Assembly (NCBI GenBank): GCA_902490055.1
Contig: CABUCP010000169.1
Coordinates: forward strand, 1-7,079
Source: an uncultured Klebsiella sp.
GTDB taxonomy: Bacteria; Pseudomonadota; Gammaproteobacteria; Enterobacterales; Enterobacteriaceae
DNA length: 7,079 bases
Direction of reading: 5' to 3'
Positions 1 to 7,079 of this stretch are shown in pieces; within the stretch, counting starts at the first letter, position 1; each line of letters begins with the position of its first letter. Both the position numbers and the translations under genes were made by a program. A model generated the notes under the pieces. It was not told the DNA's origin and did not search any database. It was given only the letters and a program-made list of their open reading frames with translations.

Positions 1-8
1 GGTGGGGT

Positions 9-1346
9 ATGGAATCTCAAATCTGGGTTGTAAGCACGCTGCTTATCAGCATCGTGTTAATCGTCTTAACGATCGTCAAACTAAAGTTTCATCCGTTTCT
101 GGCCCTGCTGCTGGCGAGCTTTTTCGTCGGCGCGATGATGGGCATGAGTCCGCTGGATATGGTCAACGCCATTGAGAACGGTATCGGCGGCACGCTTGGC
201 TTCCTCGCGGCGGTGATCGGTCTCGGCACCATCCTCGGCAAGATGATGGAAGTCTCCGGCGCGGCGGAACGCATCGGCCTGACGCTGCAGCGCTGCCGCT
301 GGCTATCGGCGGACGTGATAATGGTGCTGGTCGGCCTGATCTGCGGCATTACGCTGTTTGTCGAAGTGGGCGTGGTGTTGCTGATCCCGCTGGCGTTCTC
401 TATCGCCAAAAAAACCCATACTTCGCTGCTGAAGCTGGCCATTCCTCTGTGTACAGCCCTGATGGCGGTACATTGCGTGGTGCCGCCGCACCCGGCCGCG
501 CTGTTCGTTGCCAACAAGCTGGGCGCCGATATCGGTACGGTTATCGTCTATGGCCTGTTGGTTGGCCTGATGGCATCGCTGGTCGGCGGCCCGCTGTTCC
601 TCAAGCTGCTCGGCAACCGTCTGCCGTTTAAACCTGTGCCGACTGAATTTTCCAATCTCGAAGTCCGCGAAGAGTCGACGCTGCCGTCGCTTGGCGCCAC
701 GCTCTTTACCGTGCTGCTGCCAATTGGCCTGATGTTGATAAAAACCGTCGCCGAACTGAATATGGAAAAAGGCAGTAGGCTGTATATGCTGCTGGAGTTT
801 ATCGGCAACCCGATCACCGCGATGTTTATCGCAGTGTTTGTCGCCTATTACATCCTCGGCATCCGCCGCCAGATGGGGATGGGCGTCCTGCTGACCCATA
901 CCGAAAATAGCTTCGGGTCGATTGCTAATATCTTGCTGATTATTGGCGCGGGCGGCGCATTCAATGCGATTTTAAAATCCAGCGGCCTGGCCGATAGCCT
1001 GGCGGTCATACTTTCGAATCTGCATATGCACCCGATTCTGCTGGCCTGGCTGGTGGCGCTGATCCTGCACGCCGCCGTTGGCTCCGCTACCGTTGCGATG
1101 ATGGGCGCAACCGCGATTGTCGCCCCCATGCTGCCGCTCTATCCAGGCGTAAGCCCGGAGATCATCGCCATTGCCATCGGTTCTGGCGCTATTGGCTGCA
1201 CGATCGTTACCGATTCCCTGTTCTGGCTGGTAAAACAGTACTGCGGCGCAAGCCTCAGTGAAACGTTCAAGTACTATACAACGGCGACATTTATTGCTTC
1301 GTTACTTGCACTAGCCTGCACCTTCCTGCTTTCTTTCATCATCTGA
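9..1346 (+). CDS. dsdX: D-serine permease DsdX (GntP family)
   Basis: This is an inner-membrane D-serine importer, probably proton-driven, of the GntP (gluconate permease) family. The 445 residues equal the E. coli DsdX length, and the sequence matches remembered E. coli DsdX nearly throughout, starting from the N-terminal SQIWVVST. Long hydrophobic segments run from about residue 4 to the C-terminus, as expected for a permease with roughly a dozen membrane spans. Conserved stretches include PPHPA (159-163), [10 protein letters not shown] (313-322), [12 protein letters not shown] (354-365) and [10 protein letters not shown] (401-410). The ATG at 9 matches the E. coli N-terminus. Only 8 bases precede it, including the G-rich GGTGGGG, so the ribosome binding site cannot be judged fully. 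dsdA follows after 17 bases in the same direction, which indicates an operon. In E. coli the LysR-type activator DsdC controls this pair, but its gene is not in the window. GntP relatives import gluconate, but the match and the dsdA partner make D-serine the strong call. Confidence 0.96.
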   Translation: MESQIWVVSTLLISIVLIVLTIVKLKFHPFLALLLASFFVGAMMGMSPLDMVNAIENGIGGTLGFLAAVIGLGTILGKMMEVSGAAERIGLTLQRCRWLSADVIMVLVGLICGITLFVEVGVVLLIPLAFSIAKKTHTSLLKLAIPLCTALMAVHCVVPPHPAALFVANKLGADIGTVIVYGLLVGLMASLVGGPLFLKLLGNRLPFKPVPTEFSNLEVREESTLPSLGATLFTVLLPIGLMLIKTVAELNMEKGSRLYMLLEFIGNPITAMFIAVFVAYYILGIRRQMGMGVLLTHTENSFGSIANILLIIGAGGAFNAILKSSGLADSLAVILSNLHMHPILLAWLVALILHAAVGSATVAMMGATAIVAPMLPLYPGVSPEIIAIAIGSGAIGCTIVTDSLFWLVKQYCGASLSETFKYYTTATFIASLLALACTFLLSFII

Positions 1347-1363
1347 GCGCAAAGAGACGTAAT

Positions 1364-2692
1364 ATGAAAAACGCTGACATGACCACCTTAACCGCGAACT
1401 TCCCGCTTGTGCAGGACCTGATCGCCCTGAAAGAAACCACCTGGTTTAACCCGGCGACAACAACCCTGGAGCAAGGGTTACCCTACGTCGGCCTGACCGC
1501 CGACGATGTACAAGACGCTCACGATCGCCTTGAGCGCTTCGCGCCGTATCTGGCGGAAGCTTTCCCGGAAACGGCCGCCAGCGGCGGGATCATCGAATCA
1601 GAAGTGGTTGCTATTCCGGCAATGAAACGCAGCCTCGAACAAAAGTTCAACCAGCCGATTGCCGGCGATCTGCTGCTGAAAAAAGATAGTCATCTGCCGA
1701 TTTCCGGCTCAATCAAAGCCCGCGGCGGGATTTATGAAGTTCTGACCCATGCGGAAAAGCTAGCGCTGGAAGCCGGGCTGCTCACCACCGCAGACGATTA
1801 TCGCCAATTGCTGACGCCGGAATTTAAACAGTTCTTCAGCCAGTACAGCATCGCCGTCGGCTCTACCGGCAACCTCGGTATGTCGATCGGCATCATGAGC
1901 GCGCGCATCGGTTTTAAGGTCACGGTGCATATGTCGGCGGATGCCAGGGCGTGGAAAAAGGCCAGGCTGCGCAGCCACGGCGTAACGGTCGTTGAGTATG
2001 AAGAGGATTACGGCGTCGCGGTCGAACAGGGGCGTAAGGCGGCGGAGTCCGATCCGAACTGCTTTTTCATCGACGATGAAAATTCGCGCACGCTATTCCT
2101 TGGCTATGCCGTTGCCGGCGAGCGCCTGAAAGCGCAGTTCGCCAAAGCCGGACGCGTGGTCGACGCCGATCATCCGCTGTTCGTCTATCTGCCGTGCGGC
2201 GTCGGCGGCGGCCCCGGCGGGGTAGCATTCGGTCTGAAACTGGCATTTGGCGACCACGTTCACTGCTTGTTCGCAGAACCAACCCACTCGCCATGCATGC
2301 TGCTCGGTATCTATACCGGGCTTCACGACCAGATTGCGGTGCAGGATTTAGGCATTGATAACCTGACCGCCGCCGATGGTCTGGCGGTCGGTCGCGCTTC
2401 CGGGTTCGTTGGCCGGGCCATGGAACGCCTGCTCGACGGCCTGTATACCCTCGACGACCGGACGATGTACGACATGCTGGGCTGGCTGGCAACGGCGGAG
2501 AACATTCGTCTTGAGCCGTCCGCGCTGGCCGGAATGGCCGGGCCGCAGCGCGTTTGCGCCAGCCGGGAGTATCACCAGCTACAAGGGCTGAGCGCCGAAC
2601 AGCTGCGCCACGCGACCCATCTGGTATGGGCCACCGGCGGCGGTATGGTGCCGGAAGAAGAGATGGCGCAGTATCTGGCGAAGGGGCGCTAA
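1364..2692 (+). CDS. dsdA: D-serine ammonia-lyase (D-serine dehydratase)
   Basis: This cytoplasmic PLP enzyme converts D-serine to pyruvate and ammonia, which detoxifies D-serine and makes it a carbon and nitrogen source. The 442 residues equal the E. coli DsdA length, and the sequence is recognisably the same protein (fold-type II PLP family). The Schiff-base lysine is K118 in SGSIKARGG (114-122). An asparagine loop typical of the fold is seen at GSTGNLG (166-172). The glycine-rich phosphate-binding loop is CGVGGGPGG (278-286). T424 in ATGGG (423-427) is the residue expected to contact the PLP ring nitrogen. The ATG at 1364 follows a purine-rich AAAGAGA at 1351-1357, which favours it over the internal ATG at residue 6. 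The gene sits 17 bases after dsdX and is probably co-transcribed with it. Its stop codon (2690-2692) overlaps the stop codon of the opposing yidF. All visible catalytic motifs are intact. Confidence 0.97.
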   Translation: MKNADMTTLTANFPLVQDLIALKETTWFNPATTTLEQGLPYVGLTADDVQDAHDRLERFAPYLAEAFPETAASGGIIESEVVAIPAMKRSLEQKFNQPIAGDLLLKKDSHLPISGSIKARGGIYEVLTHAEKLALEAGLLTTADDYRQLLTPEFKQFFSQYSIAVGSTGNLGMSIGIMSARIGFKVTVHMSADARAWKKARLRSHGVTVVEYEEDYGVAVEQGRKAAESDPNCFFIDDENSRTLFLGYAVAGERLKAQFAKAGRVVDADHPLFVYLPCGVGGGPGGVAFGLKLAFGDHVHCLFAEPTHSPCMLLGIYTGLHDQIAVQDLGIDNLTAADGLAVGRASGFVGRAMERLLDGLYTLDDRTMYDMLGWLATAENIRLEPSALAGMAGPQRVCASREYHQLQGLSAEQLRHATHLVWATGGGMVPEEEMAQYLAKGR

Positions 2693-2699
2693 ATCGCCC
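2684..2699. other. Small GC hairpin across the dsdA/yidF junction
   Basis: A perfect 5-bp stem, GGGCG (2684-2688) with CGCCC (2695-2699), encloses a 6-base loop containing both convergent stop codons. No T-run follows on either strand, so it is not a convincing Rho-independent terminator. It is the only inverted repeat noticed at the point where the two transcripts meet. It may have no function. Confidence 0.25.
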
Positions 2700-3177
2700 G
2701 CAGCAGCGGCATCAGTTCTCCCGGTGACCGCTGCTGTTTACGCAGATCGCGCATGACCCGCATGCAGGGCGCGCTGGCAACAAAGAACTGGCGATAGCCT
2801 TCGCACAGCGGGTCGTCGTCGCCTGCGCATAATCGCCGCCAGGCGCAGACGAAGCAGCCGCTGTTGGCGGCGACCTGCCGCCGCTCGCGCAGCGGTTCCC
2901 CGCACCAGATGCGCAGGGTTTCATCAAACAACGTTATCGTTATTCGCCCGATATCTTCCCGCGCCCAGATATGGAAAATCGCACAGAGGAAATCGCCCCA
3001 GAGATCGGCATCTTCCGCCTTAAGCTGCGGTATAAAGCGTACGGCACGCGCGCCCTGCGCGCGGAGCTCGCGATACAGCTGCTGCGGCTGCTGGCAGTGG
3101 TGGCGATAAATTCTCACCTCCTGCACTGCCGGTTCGTTGTGCGCGAGGGAGTGGCATTCTGTCCGACATCCTGTCAT
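2689..3177 (-). CDS. yidF: YidF-like protein, C-terminal SPASM-type remnant of a sulfatase maturase
   Basis: This 162-residue protein is close in size to E. coli YidF, whose function is not established. Residues about 35-95 ([18 protein letters not shown], then [20 protein letters not shown]) and about 108-145 (with LCEGYRQFF at 124-132) resemble the C-terminal part of anaerobic sulfatase-maturating radical SAM enzymes. The N-terminal radical SAM barrel and its CxxxCxxC motif are absent. The pattern C108-x2-C111-x5-C117-x7-C125 corresponds to the auxiliary cluster II ligands of those enzymes. The glycine-cysteine-proline motif and the upstream cysteines for auxiliary cluster I are missing. 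Six further cysteines lie at 4, 8, 28, 65, 92 and 138. The ATG overlaps the yidG stop as ATGA and has AAGGA six bases upstream, so it is probably translationally coupled. No sulfatase gene is in the window, although E. coli has yidJ nearby. Iron-sulfur binding and any role are inference. Confidence 0.82.
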   Translation of the reverse strand: MTGCRTECHSLAHNEPAVQEVRIYRHHCQQPQQLYRELRAQGARAVRFIPQLKAEDADLWGDFLCAIFHIWAREDIGRITITLFDETLRIWCGEPLRERRQVAANSGCFVCAWRRLCAGDDDPLCEGYRQFFVASAPCMRVMRDLRKQQRSPGELMPLLRAI

Positions 3178-3536
3178 GTCACATCCTTAATAAATAAAAT
3201 GATCTGCCGTAGATGCGTTACAGCAAACAATAATGACAGCGAAAGCACTGCGAGGGAGATCAAAAATTTGTCACGAACTGCTCCCGCTTGCAAAAAATCG
3301 CTCTCGCCAACATCCATCAAATTGCGACTGCGGGTATAGCGCCAGAGAATTATCGCCACCACCGCCAGTACGCCAATCGATATCCAGAACGCCAGCCCGG
3401 CGCTGTGCCAGCTATGTTTAATCGCCAGCGCCATCAGCGCCGCATAGCCTAGTAGAGTGCGAAACCACGCCAGCGACGTGCGCTCCGGCTGCAATCCGGG
3501 GTCGCTCTCGCGCCGCGCCCGGCGTTTATCCGCCAT
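3174..3536 (-). CDS. yidG: Small DUF202 inner-membrane protein YidG
   Basis: This 120-residue protein has the same length as E. coli YidG and clearly matches it; its biochemical function is unknown. It has a basic N-terminus (KRRARR at 4-9), then the DUF202 signature ERTSLAWFRT (18-27). Three hydrophobic segments at about 22-40, 46-66 and 91-109 are probable membrane helices. The charged loop RYTRSRNLMDVGESD (66-80) separates the second and third. The start at 3536 overlaps the end of yidH by 11 bases and has no strong Shine-Dalgarno sequence, only GGTG a few bases upstream, so translation probably depends on ribosomes finishing yidH. The stop overlaps the yidF start by 4 bases. YidG is a paralogue of YidH, so the two may work as a pair in the membrane; that is inference from family and adjacency. 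Confidence 0.92.
   Translation of the reverse strand: MADKRRARRESDPGLQPERTSLAWFRTLLGYAALMALAIKHSWHSAGLAFWISIGVLAVVAIILWRYTRSRNLMDVGESDFLQAGAVRDKFLISLAVLSLSLLFAVTHLRQIILFIKDVT
3184..3188 (-). promoter_or_regulatory. Ribosome binding site of yidF
   Basis: AAGGA on the minus strand lies six bases before the yidF ATG (3177-3175), inside the last codons of yidG. It supports this start and translational coupling across the ATGA overlap. Confidence 0.75.
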
Positions 3537-3873
3537 ACAGCACCAGCAGCATCACCGCTGCGACCACCGCCAGCAACAGGACGCTAATCACCAGCAGCGT
3601 GCGGGTATAGGGGAGATCCTGCTTCAGGCGCATCGCCTTTTCGTTACTCAGCCAGCGCAGATAGCCGTAGACCGCCAGACCGCCGGCAAACAGGCACAGC
3701 AGCAGCGCTAACACTTCGCGGATAAGCGGGGTGGCAAAATCCGGCGCCAGCTGATCCAGGCCGACGCCGGCGGCGAGAAAGCCGAGCGCCGTGCGGATCC
3801 ACGCCAGAAAAGTACGTTCGTTGGCCAGCGAAAAGCGGTAATCCGGCGCTTCGCCGACGCGGGAGATTTTCAT
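3526..3873 (-). CDS. yidH: Small DUF202 inner-membrane protein YidH
   Basis: This 115-residue protein is the same length as E. coli YidH and nearly identical to it over the first 45 residues. Its function is unknown. The DUF202 signature is ANERTFLAWIRT (17-28). Three hydrophobic segments at about 22-40, 51-73 and 92-112 are probable membrane helices, giving the same plan as YidG. I chose the ATG at 3873 because AAGGA lies six bases upstream and the product then starts MKISRVGEAPDY, like E. coli. An in-frame TTG at 3897 would add eight residues and has no such support. It is the first gene of the yidH-yidG-yidF unit. Upstream lies a 98-base gap to the end of aglA, holding the aglA terminator and a weak candidate promoter. 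Confidence 0.93.
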   Translation of the reverse strand: MKISRVGEAPDYRFSLANERTFLAWIRTALGFLAAGVGLDQLAPDFATPLIREVLALLLCLFAGGLAVYGYLRWLSNEKAMRLKQDLPYTRTLLVISVLLLAVVAAVMLLVLYGG

Positions 3874-3879
3874 CAGCAG

Positions 3880-3884
3880 TCCTT
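3880..3884 (-). promoter_or_regulatory. Ribosome binding site that fixes the yidH start
   Basis: AAGGA on the minus strand stands six bases before the ATG at 3873-3871. It decides in favour of this start over the in-frame TTG at 3897. Confidence 0.8.
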
Positions 3885-3906
3885 GTTCGTCACGCAAACA
3901 GGCCTC

Positions 3907-3912
3907 AGCATA
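3907..3912 (-). promoter_or_regulatory. Possible -10 element for yidHGF
   Basis: TATGCT on the minus strand matches four of six bases of TATAAT and would start a transcript about 27 bases before the yidH ATG. No good -35 hexamer is seen at the usual distance, so the call is weak. The alternative is read-through from aglA. Confidence 0.3.
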
Positions 3913-3928
3913 GCCTAAATCACGAACA

Positions 3929-3961
3929 GGAGAGAAGAACCGGCACCCGATGGATGCCGGT
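3929..3961 (-). terminator. Rho-independent terminator after aglA
   Basis: Read on the minus strand, ACCGGCATCC (3961-3952) pairs with GGGTGCCGGT (3948-3939) around a 3-base ATC loop, giving a 10-bp stem with one G-U wobble. The pyrimidine-rich TCTTCTCTCC follows. The hairpin starts 10 bases after the aglA stop codon. On the plus strand the wobble becomes a C-A mismatch and no T-run follows, so the element is oriented for the aglBA transcript. The tail is interrupted by C, so termination may be incomplete. Confidence 0.7.
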
Positions 3962-3971
3962 AAAGCGAGGA

Positions 3972-6913
<2,942 letters not shown>

Positions 6914-6920
6914 TTGAAAA

Positions 6921-6925
6921 TCCTC
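6921..6925 (-). promoter_or_regulatory. Ribosome binding site that fixes the aglB start
   Basis: GAGGA on the minus strand lies seven bases before the ATG at 6913-6911, which favours that start over the in-frame TTG at 6934. The product then begins MLSQIQRFGGAMF. Confidence 0.8.
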
Positions 6926-6934
6926 ATGAAACAA

Positions 6935-6982
6935 CTCGTAGGGTAAGTGGCCTCTTTTTGTTCTTTACCGGCCTGCTACGAG
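6935..6982. repeat. Nested inverted repeat in the aglB leader/promoter
   Basis: CTCGTAG (6935-6941) and CTACGAG (6976-6982) are perfect inverted copies. Directly inside the left arm is GGTAA (6942-6946), which pairs with TTACC (6965-6969). The right outer arm touches the candidate -10 element, so the outer pair would act as a DNA operator rather than an RNA hairpin if that promoter is right. The inner pair lies in the leader and could form a weak RNA hairpin. Confidence 0.45.
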
Positions 6983-6986
6983 CATA
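6981..6986 (-). promoter_or_regulatory. Candidate -10 element of aglBA
   Basis: TATGCT on the minus strand matches four of six consensus bases and would give a start near 6974, about 60 bases before the aglB ATG. No TTGACA-like hexamer lies 16-18 bases upstream. Confidence 0.35.
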
Positions 6987-7026
6987 GGAATTCGCCCCGT
7001 CGGCAACATGCTGCGCCGCTACGATT

Positions 7027-7042
7027 CGTGATCGCATTCATG
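7027..7042. promoter_or_regulatory. Possible CRP (cAMP receptor protein) site
   Basis: CGTGA-N6-TCATG on the plus strand matches 7 of 10 core bases of TGTGA-N6-TCACA and keeps the inner TGA and TCA. Its centre is about 60 bases upstream of the start predicted from the TATGCT element, close to the -61.5 position of class I CRP sites. CRP control is usual for PTS sugar operons. Confidence 0.4.
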
Positions 7043-7079
7043 GTTTTAATTACGCCAATGTTGTCTACTTTTTTACCAA

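Larger units (their letters stand above)
6914..7079 (-). promoter_or_regulatory. aglBA upstream regulatory region
   Basis: This gene-free 166-base stretch runs to the window edge and is more AT-rich at its far end (7041-7079) than the coding DNA. On the minus strand it holds, in transcription order, a CRP-like site (7042-7027), a near-palindrome (7014-7003), a -10-like TATGCT (6986-6981), a nested inverted repeat (6982-6935) and the ribosome binding site. No good -35 hexamer is seen, which suits an activator-dependent promoter. Klebsiella relatives often have a regulator gene next to such operons, so a divergent gene may start beyond 7079; that is inference. Confidence 0.6.

Noticed and set aside
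303..899. 198-residue open frame on the minus strand, antisense to dsdX
   Set aside because: The composition (many His, Gln, Arg, Asp) is the typical mirror image of hydrophobic codons, and dsdX on the other strand is unmistakable.
2067..2492. 141-residue minus-strand frame inside dsdA
   Set aside because: Very arginine-rich shadow of a conserved enzyme gene whose catalytic motifs are all in the other frame.
2684..2699. Bidirectional Rho-independent terminator between dsdA and yidF
   Set aside because: The stem is only 5 bp and neither strand has a T-run after it, so I list it only as a hairpin.
2689..3177. yidF as a decayed pseudogene of a full radical SAM maturase
   Set aside because: Although it lacks the radical SAM core, it has an intact frame, a good ribosome binding site, coupling to yidG, and a counterpart of similar size in E. 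coli, so it is better seen as a stable short protein. No radical SAM remnants were found upstream, where yidG lies instead.
2971..3339. 122-residue plus-strand frame across yidF and yidG
   Set aside because: It overlaps two genes with clear E. coli counterparts on the other strand, crosses their junction, and has no plausible protein features.

Overview
The window looks like a chromosomal segment of an enteric bacterium. Klebsiella or a close relative such as Raoultella fits best. The first two proteins match Escherichia coli DsdX and DsdA almost residue for residue in remembered sequence. Three small genes match the E. coli yidF, yidG and yidH cluster. The last two match the Klebsiella aglA/aglB pair for phosphorylated alpha-glucosides. 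The genes are densely packed and GC-rich at third codon positions. I see no insertion sequence, phage gene, tRNA, rRNA or CRISPR array. All identifications come from recognising sequences; no database search was run.

Left block, + strand (1-2692): dsdX and dsdA form the D-serine utilisation operon. The permease brings D-serine in and the PLP enzyme deaminates it to pyruvate and ammonia. The window opens 8 bases before the dsdX start, so the promoter and the usual regulator gene dsdC lie outside. The dsdA stop codon overlaps the stop codon of the convergent yidF.

Middle block, - strand (2689-3873, read right to left): yidH, yidG and yidF have overlapping ends and look like one transcript. YidH and YidG are paralogous small DUF202 membrane proteins. 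YidF is a small cysteine-rich protein resembling only the C-terminal part of anaerobic sulfatase-maturating radical SAM enzymes. It keeps what looks like one auxiliary iron-sulfur site and has lost the radical SAM core. This is the least understood part of the window and the best candidate for new biology.

Right block, - strand (3929-7079, read right to left): a regulatory region, then aglB (PTS enzyme IICB for alpha-glucosides), then aglA (GH4 6-phospho-alpha-glucosidase) overlapping it by 4 bases, then a hairpin terminator. AglB would import and phosphorylate maltose-like sugars or sucrose isomers, and AglA would cleave the 6-phosphate products. There is no EIIA domain or gene, so phosphate probably comes from the general glucose EIIA. 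The 166 bases upstream of aglB hold a possible CRP site, a -10 element and several repeats that could be operators. No gene-free stretch exceeds 300 bases.
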